A stretch of 64,000 nucleotides of DNA from Streptomyces mangrovisoli (lineage in GTDB: Bacteria > Actinomycetota > Actinomycetes > Streptomycetales > Streptomycetaceae), in contig NZ_LAVA02000097.1 of NCBI RefSeq assembly GCF_000974985.2, forward strand, positions 1 to 64,000. Direction: 5' to 3'. Below the pieces are notes generated by a model. It was not told where the DNA came from and ran no database searches. It saw nothing but the letters and a program-made list of their open reading frames with translations. A program made the position numbers and the translations under genes. This document shows positions 7,631 through 16,548 of the stretch, one piece after another; position 1 is the first letter of the stretch, and each line of letters opens with the position of its first letter.

Positions 7631-9750
7631 GCGGGACCCCAGTAGCCGAGGTCACGGAACGGGTCGGTCGGCGACACAGGCGGGGCAGGCGGAGGCGGCT
7701 CCGGGGCGGGCGTGGCCCGCGGTTCGCTGCCGGCGATCGGTATCGCGGTCTCCTCCGCGGCACGAAGCCGCGCGTGCTGTGCCGGGAGCGCCGGTGCCGG
7801 GAGTGGCGCCGCCACCGCGACCCGGGCGGGCGCGGGATCCGCCAGGGTCGGGGTGTACGCGAGGTCGGCGGCCACCTCGTTGGCGCCGGACGTGAGCGGC
7901 GCCGCCTCGGGTGCCCGGGTCAGGTGCTCGGCGAGGTCCTCCAGCAGTCCCGCCAGCCGGTCGGCCTGTCCGGCGCGCCAGCCGCCGTCGGCCTGCTTCT
8001 CGGGCGCGGCACAGCGCAGTTCGTCCAGGAAGGAGGTGAGCGCGGTGAGCGGCCGGCGCAGCTGCGCCGACGGCGACGGTATCCCGGTGAGGTCGGGGGT
8101 GAAGGATGTGCTGGTCAGGTCGCTGATGAACCACTGTCTGCCGTGTACCTCACCTTGCAGGACGGAGCGCTGCACGTCCTTCTTGAGGTGTTCGACCGCG
8201 AGCAGCGGCTTGCGGAAGATCCTGCGGGCCTCGGCGTTGACGAGTCCGTGTGCCTCGAAGATCCGGTCCCGCAGACGCTGGGGCGACGCCACGTCGACGG
8301 CCCGCGCCGATGCGTCGCCTCCGGTCGCGTGCGGGGTCGCCGGGGCGGCCGCCTGCTCGCCGATCCGGCGCAGCGCGTCGGTGGTGTCCCGGGACAGCGG
8401 GCCGCCGACGGCACACCCCTCACCGGGACGGATGCGGCGCGCGGTGCCGGCGCCCAGTTCGGCGAACTCGCGGACGATCACGTCGAGTCCGCCCATGACG
8501 GCGGCGTCGCCGCCGCCGACCCGGCTGATCTCCTTGAGCAGGTCGTGGTCGGGCGACAGTCCCGGGCCGTCCGGGTTGCCTTGGGCGAGCCAGTGCCGGA
8601 ACAGCTCGGGCGTGCTGATGCCGACAGTGTGGACCCGCACCCCCAGGGCCCGGTGGAGGTGTTCCATCAGCAGGACGGGGTTCTCATAGGCGTCCGCCAC
8701 CTCACCCGTGGTCTCCGCGCCCGGCTGCACCCAGTCCCCGCCGTCGCTGACGAGGACGATCAGTTGCTCGTTGCCCGGTTTGCCGTACCGGCGCAGCAGA
8801 TCCGACGCTTCGTGCAGCGCGGTTCCGATGTGGGTGCCCTGCCCCGTGAGCGGATAGATGGCGTTGATGGCCCTCTCGAAGTCCGACACGACCGTGCGCG
8901 GGGAGTCGGCGTCGAACTCGGCCATGCCGCTGTGGGGGAAGACCTGCTTCGTGGTCCTGGTGAACTCCAACAGCGCGATGCGTGAGGTACGGCCGCGCAG
9001 TCGGCGCCGCTCGGCGACGAGATGGTGCAGCGCCCTGCGCAGTACCTCGACCCGCTGTTCCTTGGGCCCGGAGACGTTCCAGCCGTATCCGACGGGGTCC
9101 TCGGAGAGTCCCTGTCCCCCGCCGGGCAGCGCCGGGATGTCGGGGACCAGCATGGAGGTGCTGCAGTCGGCGAGCACCACCATGTCGACGCCGGTGTTGG
9201 CGCCGGAGACGAACACCTCGGTGTGGGTGTGCTGCCCGATCTCGGCCAGCACGGCGGTACGGCCGCCCGCGTCGTGATGCCTGACCCGGTAAGGGGTGCC
9301 GTCGGCGCGGATGCCGACTTCCTGGCTGTCCCGCTCGGGGATCCACAGCAGCCGGCCGACGAGGTCGGACCGCTCCAGCGCCTCGGCCGCTTCGTCCAGG
9401 CCGCTCTCGCCCGCCGATTCCAGGTGGAGTTCGTCCAGTGCGACCAGCGGCGGGTGCTCGATGCGCCAGCTCGCCGGTGCATAGGAGGCCTCCAGTCCGA
9501 TCCCGGCGCAGGTCTCGTCGCCCACCGCCAGTACGCCCTGGGGCACTTCACGCAGCGGCACCAGCCTGACGGGAAGGGCGATCTCCTCGATGTCGGAGTC
9601 GACGACGAGCAGGGCAGGGGTGCCCGTGGCGCCGGTTCCGTGCGGAAGGTCCGCGGGGTTCACCCCGACCGACTGGCCGCGCAGCGGGCCGTCCGCGGGC
9701 CCCGCCGGGAACAGCCGGTGGGTCCGCTCGCTCAGTGACGGCGTGCTCAT
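7627..9750 (-). CDS. vWA-domain protein
   Basis: The 707-residue protein has a von Willebrand A domain at about 187-400. Its MIDAS metal site is complete: D-C-S-T-S at 195-199, the Thr of 'GQGTHIG' near 306, and the Asp of 'LVSDGGDW' near 336. The ~185 residues before it are beta-rich and unassigned. The C-terminal part has helical segments and a Pro/Ala-rich end. vWA proteins usually hold metal-dependent protein-protein contacts and often act as scaffolds or adaptors. Both ends overlap neighbours by ATGA, so it is translationally coupled to the Cys-rich gene before it and the kinase after it. Confidence 0.85.
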   Translation of the reverse strand: MSTPSLSERTHRLFPAGPADGPLRGQSVGVNPADLPHGTGATGTPALLVVDSDIEEIALPVRLVPLREVPQGVLAVGDETCAGIGLEASYAPASWRIEHPPLVALDELHLESAGESGLDEAAEALERSDLVGRLLWIPERDSQEVGIRADGTPYRVRHHDAGGRTAVLAEIGQHTHTEVFVSGANTGVDMVVLADCSTSMLVPDIPALPGGGQGLSEDPVGYGWNVSGPKEQRVEVLRRALHHLVAERRRLRGRTSRIALLEFTRTTKQVFPHSGMAEFDADSPRTVVSDFERAINAIYPLTGQGTHIGTALHEASDLLRRYGKPGNEQLIVLVSDGGDWVQPGAETTGEVADAYENPVLLMEHLHRALGVRVHTVGISTPELFRHWLAQGNPDGPGLSPDHDLLKEISRVGGGDAAVMGGLDVIVREFAELGAGTARRIRPGEGCAVGGPLSRDTTDALRRIGEQAAAPATPHATGGDASARAVDVASPQRLRDRIFEAHGLVNAEARRIFRKPLLAVEHLKKDVQRSVLQGEVHGRQWFISDLTSTSFTPDLTGIPSPSAQLRRPLTALTSFLDELRCAAPEKQADGGWRAGQADRLAGLLEDLAEHLTRAPEAAPLTSGANEVAADLAYTPTLADPAPARVAVAAPLPAPALPAQHARLRAAEETAIPIAGSEPRATPAPEPPPPAPPVSPTDPFRDLGYWGPA

Positions 9751-11054
9751 CGTCTTCCCTTACCCGTGTTGTTGTCCGCCAGTTTGATCTCCACGCCCAG
9801 TTCCCGCTCGTAGGCGATCGCTCGGGCCCTCGCCTTGCCGGAGAAGAGACCGCGCAGGTCCTGCGGGAGGAGCACCCAGAGCCTGCCGGGGTGCGCCTTG
9901 CCGCCCGCGGTGAAGGCCGGCTTGTACTCCTCCAGGCGCAGTTCGGCGGCGATCTGCCCGCCGAAGCGCTGGTCGCCCAGGAGCACCAACCTCTTGAGCC
10001 TGTCCAGCAGTTCGGCGCCGGCGACGCTGTTGCCGTGGAGCCGGCTGAGCTCCTTGTGCCAGCCGGACGCCGCCTTGTCCATGCCCGGGCCGAGGCCGCG
10101 GACACCGCTCGCGTCGGCCCGGGTCCGTACGGCGTCCAGGACGGAACGGATGCCCGGGTAGTCGACGGCGAGGGCGCGGTGTCCGCAGTTGCGCAAGGTG
10201 TGCGCGAACGCCTGGAGCGAGGGCATGCGGCCGTGCCGCTTGCGGGCGGCGCCGACGCAGATCTGATGGAGCAGTTCCATCGGGGCTCGGCCCTGGACGG
10301 CGTCGTGGGTCCGGCACAGGCCGAGGCCGATCTCCTTCGGGCCGAACACCTGCCAGCGGCGAGCGTGCCGGGTACATGCCTGGGCATCGCACGGCCGGCC
10401 GCTCTGATCGTGCCAGTCGCAGGTCACGGTGCCGGCGGCGGCACAGCCCGGGTGCTCGCAGACGGGGAACGCCAGGCGGTAGCAGGCGGGGCAGTACGCG
10501 GTGTCGGGGTCCTGGGGGTGCCGTACGCGGTGGGTGTCGCACCACGCCGTCCGGGAGCGGCAGCGGCTCCCGGAGCACCAGAACGTGGCCGCCGAGCCGC
10601 ACCCCTCCTCCCGGCAGGACGGACGGTGTTCGGGGCAGGACACGGCGAAGGTGCCCTCGACGAGGACCGCATGCGCGGCGCAGACGTCGGCGTCGAGACC
10701 GAGGTTCGCGCAGGTGTCGCAGCGGTGGACACCCTGTCCAACACCGCTCTCCCCGCCGCTCTCGCAGGCGCGGCAGGTGCGGCCGTGCCAGGGTGCTTCG
10801 CGGATGGCGACCAGGCTGACGGTGGTGTCCGGGCCGGCCGCCAGGACGGCGGGGTCGGCCCGGACGACCTCGAGGGTGATCGCGCCGGCCGCGGCACGCC
10901 AGGTGTGCGACCGGTGCCCGGCAAGTGGGACGCCGTGGAACTGGGGTTCCAACGCGGCCCACAGAGCCCGCAGGTCGTCCGGGCCGTTCAGCGGGACGCT
11001 CCACTCGCGCAGGTCGAGGACGGCCTCGATCTGTGCCGGCCGGGAGTTGCTCAT
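9747..11054 (-). CDS. Cys-rich zinc-binding protein with KH-like C-terminus
   Basis: The 435-residue protein has about 19 cysteines and several histidines between residues 94 and 250, in CxxC, CxxxxC and CxxH spacings, suggesting several zinc knuckles. Residues 391-426 ('LPQDLRGLFSGKARARAI', then 'YERELGVEIKL') resemble the core of a KH RNA-binding domain as in RNase Y or NusA, with SGKA in place of GxxG. No membrane segment is present. The start overlaps the upstream stop by one base (TGATG). RNA binding is inferred from the KH-like segment and from the nuclease in the same operon. The Cys region matches no family I can name. Confidence 0.65.
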   Translation of the reverse strand: MSNSRPAQIEAVLDLREWSVPLNGPDDLRALWAALEPQFHGVPLAGHRSHTWRAAAGAITLEVVRADPAVLAAGPDTTVSLVAIREAPWHGRTCRACESGGESGVGQGVHRCDTCANLGLDADVCAAHAVLVEGTFAVSCPEHRPSCREEGCGSAATFWCSGSRCRSRTAWCDTHRVRHPQDPDTAYCPACYRLAFPVCEHPGCAAAGTVTCDWHDQSGRPCDAQACTRHARRWQVFGPKEIGLGLCRTHDAVQGRAPMELLHQICVGAARKRHGRMPSLQAFAHTLRNCGHRALAVDYPGIRSVLDAVRTRADASGVRGLGPGMDKAASGWHKELSRLHGNSVAGAELLDRLKRLVLLGDQRFGGQIAAELRLEEYKPAFTAGGKAHPGRLWVLLPQDLRGLFSGKARARAIAYERELGVEIKLADNNTGKGRR

Positions 11055-12709
11055 CAGGAATCCCTCCGATCCGTGCGGTCGGCCGGACGGCCGGGGCGCC
11101 GGCGCTGCTGCTGCCCGTCGGCGCTCCCGCCGCCACGGGTGCCGCCACTGCCGCCGCGGTTGCCGTTACGACCGTCGTCGCTACGACCGTTGTCGCTACG
11201 ACCTTTGTCGCTACGGCTGTTGCTGACGCCGCTGCCGTTGTCGCCACGGTTGTCATTGCGGCCCGTGCTGTTGCTGTTGCTGTTGCCGCGATTGAGCGGG
11301 CTGCCGTTGCCGCGGTTGCTGCCGCCGCCGTTGCTGCTGCCGCGGTTCTCGCCGCCGTTGCCGTTGCGGCCGCCCGGAGCTCCACCGCCCTTGCGGTTCT
11401 GCGCCCGTTGGCCACTCCGGTCGCCCTGACCGCCGCGCCCACCGCGGTTGTTGTGGTCGCCTCGGCGCGGACGGCTGTCCGCGGCCGGGAGGTCGGTGGG
11501 CACGACGCCGCCCGCCAGGAACGCGTCCCAGTTGGCGAGGAGCAGTTCGAGCCGGCCAGGCGACGTCTCGCGCAACGCCTCGCGCAGTGCTCCACCCGGA
11601 CTCGGGTCGCACAGCTGCGCCTCGGCGCAGTCGCGCAGTTCGCCAGGGCGCCCTGCGGCCGCGCGGCCGAGCAGGTCCTGGGTCCGAAGCGGGCGCAGCC
11701 CGAGATCGGGCAGCTCCAACGGAGCAAGCAGCGGCAGCAGTTCGAGCGCGCTCGCCTCAAGCAGGGTGAGTTCGGGCACCAGTTCACGCAGCAGGCGGCG
11801 CCCGGCGAGCCGGGCCGAGACACCCCCGCTCCCGCCGCCGTCGGCACCGACGTCGCGCCCGCCCGGCTTGACGAACTGGGCGCGCAGCCCCTCGGCCACC
11901 GCGCGGGTGCGGTCGGTGTCGATGACGCGCTGCGCGACGTCCGTCTCCCGCAGGCCGCGAGCGGCCATCCGGCGCGCCTTGAGGGCGAGGGCGTCGAGCA
12001 GCAGCGCCTGGGCCCGCAGGTCCGCCAGGGAGACCTGGGCGTCGACGCACCGGATCACCACCTCCGCAGCGACGCCGGGTCGGCCCACGACCGGGGCCAC
12101 GTCCATGCGCAGCAGGTCGGAGATGCCCTCCCGGCGGCGCAGTTCGCCGCGGTGGTGCTCCAGGTAGCGGGCGCCGGGCGCGGCGAGGTACCGGGTGGCC
12201 AGGTGCTCGCGGGACTCCAGCAGGCGCCGCGAGCCGGCCCGGTCGGCGGGCCCGCCGACCCGGACCCGGCCGGTGAGCGCGATCAGTGTCGGGCTGTGCC
12301 GGCGCAGGAGGTTCACGAGCACCTCCTGCTCGGCGTCGTCGACCGTGCACATCGCGTGCGGGTCGTCGGCCAGCGCGGGCCGCGGGCCGTTGGCATCGAG
12401 CTGGACGCCCGGAGCGTGCAGTGTCGCGCGCAGCGAGCGCGCCGAGTCGGCGAGCGCCGCCAGCACGTCGGCGAGGTACCCGTACGTCTCGTCACGCGCG
12501 GCGGACGTGCCGAGCCAGGCGTCCGGGCAGCGGACGGTGAGCAGGCCGGGGCCGGGAGCGTCGGGCACGATCTCCGGCGCGCCGAGGGAGCCGGGCGGCA
12601 GGGGCAGCCGGGCGCCGCCGAGCACCGCGCCGGCCTCGGCGCCGGTCACGGCGACGGTCTTGGTCAGTGAGTGCCGTGACGGCCCCACTCTGGTCACGCT
12701 CACCAGCAT
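11054..12709 (-). CDS. GS/GCS2-like protein with disordered Arg/Asn/Gly-rich tail
   Basis: The 551-residue protein has a folded part (1-410) and a low-complexity tail (~413-551) dominated by Gly, Asn, Arg and Ser, as in RNA-binding disordered tails. 'RHSPTLIALTGR' (137-148) and 'VVIRCVDAQVSLADLRAQAL' (217-236) resemble the late strands of the glutamine-synthetase fold of GCS2/YbdK carboxylate-amine ligases. The usual N-terminal GVEEE-type ATP/metal motif is not visible, so it may be inactive or remote. An in-frame TGA lies 9 bases before the ATG, fixing the start region. It comes 198 bp after the nuclease-FHA gene and overlaps the next gene by one base. The fold call is tentative. Confidence 0.55.
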   Translation of the reverse strand: MLVSVTRVGPSRHSLTKTVAVTGAEAGAVLGGARLPLPPGSLGAPEIVPDAPGPGLLTVRCPDAWLGTSAARDETYGYLADVLAALADSARSLRATLHAPGVQLDANGPRPALADDPHAMCTVDDAEQEVLVNLLRRHSPTLIALTGRVRVGGPADRAGSRRLLESREHLATRYLAAPGARYLEHHRGELRRREGISDLLRMDVAPVVGRPGVAAEVVIRCVDAQVSLADLRAQALLLDALALKARRMAARGLRETDVAQRVIDTDRTRAVAEGLRAQFVKPGGRDVGADGGGSGGVSARLAGRRLLRELVPELTLLEASALELLPLLAPLELPDLGLRPLRTQDLLGRAAAGRPGELRDCAEAQLCDPSPGGALREALRETSPGRLELLLANWDAFLAGGVVPTDLPAADSRPRRGDHNNRGGRGGQGDRSGQRAQNRKGGGAPGGRNGNGGENRGSSNGGGSNRGNGSPLNRGNSNSNSTGRNDNRGDNGSGVSNSRSDKGRSDNGRSDDGRNGNRGGSGGTRGGGSADGQQQRRRPGRPADRTDRRDS

Positions 12710-12907
12710 GCGATCGGTTCATCCCTACGTGTGGAGGTGAAGAAGACGGGCGCGGGCGGACGGACTCCCCGCCGGACGCTCAGGAACCTGGCCCCCGGAC
12801 CGGCCCGAGGAAGCGGGCCCAGGTCGGACACCCGGGTGGACCGGGTGAGGAACCCCACCGCGGCCGGGGCCCGGCCGGTGGCCCGGAGGAAGAGGGACCG
12901 GGACGGG

Positions 12908-14044
12908 TCAGACGCCGGACGTGTCCGCGTCCTCGGGCAGGAACATGCGGGTCCGGCCGCCGCCGGCGGCCCCCAGGCGCGGAAGCTGCTGCTGCTCGTC
13001 GGAGAAGTGCTGCTGCCCGGAGAGGCGGAGCGTCACGGCGCCGGCGAGCACCAGCCGGTCCTTCTCCCGCAGGGTGACCGACTCGCCCGCGTCGAGGCGC
13101 CTGGGCGCCGAATTCGCGCGCTCCAGCACCGTGCCGTTGACCGAGCCGAGGTCGAGGACGCCGACCCGGGGATTGCCGGAGGTCCGCTCCACGCTCAGCA
13201 TCAGGTGGCGGCGGCTCACCAGGTTGACGTCGGCGGGCGCGTCGACCTCGGTGGAGGCCAGGTTGATGCCGTAGCGCAGTTCGCCGCGGCCGACTTCGAG
13301 CGCGTCGCCCTCACCGACGGGAAAACGCAGGTACTCGTCGCCGGTGCGCGCGTCGGCGACGACGAAGGAGCGGGGGCGGGTGCGGGGACCGAGTCGGCGC
13401 ACGGCGCCCTTGCAGCCGGTGCACACCGCGACGCCACGGGCGTCGAGCAGCGGCCAGTCGTGGAGCCGGTCCGGCCAGATCAGCGCCTTGAGGCAGCCCG
13501 CGTCCTCACAGCGCCAGTGGTGGCCGAGGATGCGCTTGTGCACCGGGTTGCGGTGGTCCAGGCGCTGATGGAATTTCAGATCCTTGCCCTCCAGGGCCCG
13601 GGAGACCACCTGTGCCGACACCGGCCGGATGCCGCTCGGCTCCAGGCGCACCGTCCCCGCCTCGGTGCGCCAGCCGAGGAAACGGGCGGGCGCGGAGGCG
13701 ATCCACGGGAAGTCGCGCCGCAGATCGGTGAACTGGTCGCGGCTGATGACGTGCAGGCCGCGTCGCTCGGCGAGCGACAGCAGCGTCGGGTCGGCCGTCT
13801 TCGCGAAGTGCAGCTCGACCTCCTGTTCCAGTCGCCGCAGCCGCTCCTGGTCCTCCGCCGACAGCTGCCGACGCAGGGAGTTGTCGGCGACCAGGGTCAG
13901 CGGCGCGCGCTGCCCGTACTGCCGGTGCCACGCGTCCCGGACCAGGAACACCCGCTCCAGGAGCGGAAAGTGCCGCCCCGTCGGCGGCAGAGCGTCCGAC
14001 CAGCAGACGTTGGAGACATCGACCACCGCTCCCGCAACCTTCAT
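12908..14044 (-). CDS. NYN/PIN-type nuclease fused to a zinc ribbon and FHA domain
   Basis: The 378-residue protein has three parts. Residues 1-125 look like a NYN/PIN nuclease: 'AVVDVSNV' (D9), 'LVADN' (D54), 'KTADPTLLSLA' (D85) and 'VISRDQFTDL' (D103) supply the four acidic metal-binding residues of that fold. C179, C184, C208 and C211 form a likely zinc ribbon. Residues ~245-345 are an FHA domain with 'GR' (252-253), 'VSRRH' and 'LDLGSVNGT', the residues that bind phosphothreonine. The ATG at 14044 follows a GGGGG tract and starts directly at the nuclease strand; an upstream GTG at 14116 would add 24 unlikely residues. It is the first gene of the operon that ends with a kinase, suggesting phospho-dependent recruitment. 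Confidence 0.82.
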   Translation of the reverse strand: MKVAGAVVDVSNVCWSDALPPTGRHFPLLERVFLVRDAWHRQYGQRAPLTLVADNSLRRQLSAEDQERLRRLEQEVELHFAKTADPTLLSLAERRGLHVISRDQFTDLRRDFPWIASAPARFLGWRTEAGTVRLEPSGIRPVSAQVVSRALEGKDLKFHQRLDHRNPVHKRILGHHWRCEDAGCLKALIWPDRLHDWPLLDARGVAVCTGCKGAVRRLGPRTRPRSFVVADARTGDEYLRFPVGEGDALEVGRGELRYGINLASTEVDAPADVNLVSRRHLMLSVERTSGNPRVGVLDLGSVNGTVLERANSAPRRLDAGESVTLREKDRLVLAGAVTLRLSGQQHFSDEQQQLPRLGAAGGGRTRMFLPEDADTSGV

Positions 14045-14364
14045 CACGCACCCCCGGCAGGACGTCGGCCCGGGGTCAGTCCACACCGAAATGCCGTCGC
14101 CATTACCACAATCCATGCCAGACAGATCGCTCTTTCACGAAATCTGCACTGGATCTCTCGAATGATGCTGGGTACATTAACGTTGTCGATCAAGCGGCGC
14201 AAGGGTTCTCAACACCCCGTCACATCCCCCTGACCTGCGCACAGTCAACGGATCCAGGGATTGGGCGACGGGGCGAGGACACCTGTCGTCACGGCGGCAC
14301 GAACCGCACCTGTGGAGAATTCGAGGAGGCGGGACTCGGCCGCCGGCCATCCGGAGGGGACCAG
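14045..14364. promoter_or_regulatory. Divergent promoter region, AT-richer
   Basis: This 320-bp gap separates the nuclease-FHA operon (minus) from the coiled-coil membrane gene (plus). Bases 14095-14200 are AT-richer than the flanks, as expected for promoters. I could not assign convincing -35/-10 boxes. AGGGGA precedes the TTG start at 14365. Confidence 0.4.
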
Positions 14365-15933
14365 TTGAGTCACATCGGCGCCTTGTGCGAACACGACGCC
14401 TCGTCGACGTGCGAGCGCTGCGAGGCGGAACTGCGTGACAGAGCCCGCGCGGAGCGGGAGGCCGACCGCGCACAGGAGGCATGGGAACGGGCACTGCGCG
14501 ACTGGGAGCGGACCACCACCGAGCTGGAGGGCGCCCAGGCCCACCACGCGGCCCTGCTCCGCCAGGCCGACGGACTCGACGCCCAGGAACAGCAGAGGGC
14601 CGCGGCCGAGGCGGCCGAACAGGAGGCCGTCCGCGCGCGAGCGGCCCAGAACCGGTGGCAGGAGGCGCTCTCCGCCGCCCAGAAGGAAGCCGGCCGCCAG
14701 GCACGGCGCAACCTCGTCCTGCGCCTGATCGCCGTCGCCGCGACCCTCGACCTGCTGACCGCCGACTGGGCGGCCGCATGGTTCGTCGCCCTCGCCTTCG
14801 CGGGCGGCGCCGCCCTGGCCGCGGGACGTCTTCTGCTCGCCCTGCCGCGCCACCGCCGCCAGAGACAGGTCATCGCGGCGACCGGCGCCCCGTTCGCCCC
14901 GGACCGGCCGGTCCGGGGCCCGGCGACGGCTGCCCTGTGGGTCCTGGTGCAGCTTCCCGCGGTAGGAGTCGTCGCCTCGGCCTTCGCCCTGCTGGCCGAC
15001 CAGAGCAACGCCTTCCACCTCTACGCCGACGACCAGGCTCTTGTCCTGGTCTCCGGGCTGTTCCACCTCGCGCTGATCGGCCCCACCGGCTTCCGCCGTA
15101 TACGCGTGGAGAAGCCCTTCGGAGTGCTCCCCGAGGACTGGACCGCCATCAACGCCGCCTACAACAGGAGTTCCAGGTCCAACCCGTATCCCGGCTTCGA
15201 CCTGGCCGGGGAGCTGATGGCCAGGTTCCGGGCGAAGCCCTACGTCAACCCGGAGCAGCCCGCCTCGCAGAAGGCGCGGTTCACCCGCGACATCGCACGC
15301 GGCCACGCCGAACGCGTCACCCGGCTCACGTCCGATCTCGAGAGCCTCGCCGCCGCGGCACACCTCACACCCCTCGCCCACTCCGGCATGGACACGCTGC
15401 GCGAACAGGAGTTGAGCAAGCGCCGCAAGGACGCCGCCGAGCGCGCCGTCCTTCTCGCCCAGGCACGCTCCCAGGCAGCCGCGGTCCGCCGGGAACGCGG
15501 ACGCCCCCTCCTCGACGCCATCGCCTCCGCCATGCCCGGCCGCGCCGTGACCGGCTCCCTCGGCGAATGGAGCGACGGCCCCTGGTACGAGGCCCTCCCC
15601 GAGTCCGAGGAAGGCGGTTTCACGAGCCGACTGGACCTCCTGCGCGAGGGCCGCACCCCCCTCACGAACCGGAACGGCACAGCGGGGCTCCCCGACGGAC
15701 CGCACCCCACCGCCGAGATCACCGACACCCGAGGGGAGCGCATCCTCCTGGTCGCCGTGTCCGGCGAGCGGGTCCACCTCGGCGTCCGGTGCGCCGCCTG
15801 CGGCCGCCACACGATCAGCCGAAGCGCCGTCACCGACATACCCAGCCTCCTCGCCGCGACCCATTCCATGCAGCACCGGTGCGAGCCGGGAACCGAAACG
15901 CCGCCGGCCCGCTCCCCCTATGCGGAGGCATGA
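14365..15933 (+). CDS. Membrane protein with N-terminal Cys motif and coiled coil
   Basis: The 522-residue protein starts at TTG 14365 with AGGGGA upstream. The N-terminus has C8, H10, C16 and C19, a small zinc-site pattern. A long charged coiled coil covers ~20-110, followed by about four hydrophobic segments between ~113 and 245. A second charged helical region follows, and the C-terminal part has another CxxC ('RCAACGRH') with a later HxxxC. I know no named family. It is divergent from the nuclease/vWA/kinase operon and shares its promoter region, so it could be a membrane partner, but nothing in the sequence proves it. Confidence 0.75.
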   Translation: MSHIGALCEHDASSTCERCEAELRDRARAEREADRAQEAWERALRDWERTTTELEGAQAHHAALLRQADGLDAQEQQRAAAEAAEQEAVRARAAQNRWQEALSAAQKEAGRQARRNLVLRLIAVAATLDLLTADWAAAWFVALAFAGGAALAAGRLLLALPRHRRQRQVIAATGAPFAPDRPVRGPATAALWVLVQLPAVGVVASAFALLADQSNAFHLYADDQALVLVSGLFHLALIGPTGFRRIRVEKPFGVLPEDWTAINAAYNRSSRSNPYPGFDLAGELMARFRAKPYVNPEQPASQKARFTRDIARGHAERVTRLTSDLESLAAAAHLTPLAHSGMDTLREQELSKRRKDAAERAVLLAQARSQAAAVRRERGRPLLDAIASAMPGRAVTGSLGEWSDGPWYEALPESEEGGFTSRLDLLREGRTPLTNRNGTAGLPDGPHPTAEITDTRGERILLVAVSGERVHLGVRCAACGRHTISRSAVTDIPSLLAATHSMQHRCEPGTETPPARSPYAEA

Positions 15934-16074
15934 CGGGAGCCGCGCACAACGGACCAAGGGGGGCAAGCACGCGCCCCGACTCCCACAGCGCCCCGCTTCT
16001 CGTGCATGATGTCCGACCTGATCATCTCTTCACGTCTTCGCGGTTCACCCGCGCCGGCCCCAGGAGCAGTCCCC

Positions 16075-16548
16075 TTGAGCGAGCAGCCCCAGCAGCCGCA
16101 GCCGCAACAGCCGCAGCCGGGTCCCTACGGAACGCACCCCTACGGGCCGGACCCCGGCGGCTACGGATATCCCCAGCAGCCGCCCGGGGGTTACGGGTAC
16201 GCCCAGCAGCCCCCGGGCGCGTACGGGTACGCCCAGCAGCCCCCCGGGCCGTACGGGTACCCCGGCGGTCCCGTGCCGCCCGGCACCTACACCGGGGACC
16301 CCAACGCCCCTTACGGATACGACCGGTTCGGCCGCCCGTACTCCGACAAGTCGAAGATCGTGGCGGGGGTGCTGCAACTGCTCCTCGGCGGCCTCGGCGT
16401 CGGACGCTTCTACATCGGCAACGTAGGCATAGGCCTGGCCCAGCTCTTCACCTGCGGCGGCTTCGGCATCTGGGCGCTCGTCGACGGCATCATCATGCTG
16501 ACCAGCGACAACCAGACCGATGCCCAGGGCCGGATCCTGCGTGGCTGA
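16075..16548 (+). CDS. TM2-domain protein with Pro/Gln/Gly/Tyr-rich N-terminus
   Basis: The 157-residue protein has an N-terminal half of repeated 'PQQPPGGYGYAQQPPGAY'-type units, then a TM2 domain. That domain starts at 'SDKSKIVAGVLQLLLGG' with two transmembrane helices joined by a short polar turn. TTG at 16075 is preferred because AGGAG lies 8 bases upstream; an in-frame ATG at 16006 lacks a ribosome site and would add 23 residues. The TM2 role in bacteria is not settled. It overlaps the DUF2752 gene and has a short TM2 paralogue at 17214. Confidence 0.85.
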   Translation: MSEQPQQPQPQQPQPGPYGTHPYGPDPGGYGYPQQPPGGYGYAQQPPGAYGYAQQPPGPYGYPGGPVPPGTYTGDPNAPYGYDRFGRPYSDKSKIVAGVLQLLLGGLGVGRFYIGNVGIGLAQLFTCGGFGIWALVDGIIMLTSDNQTDAQGRILRG

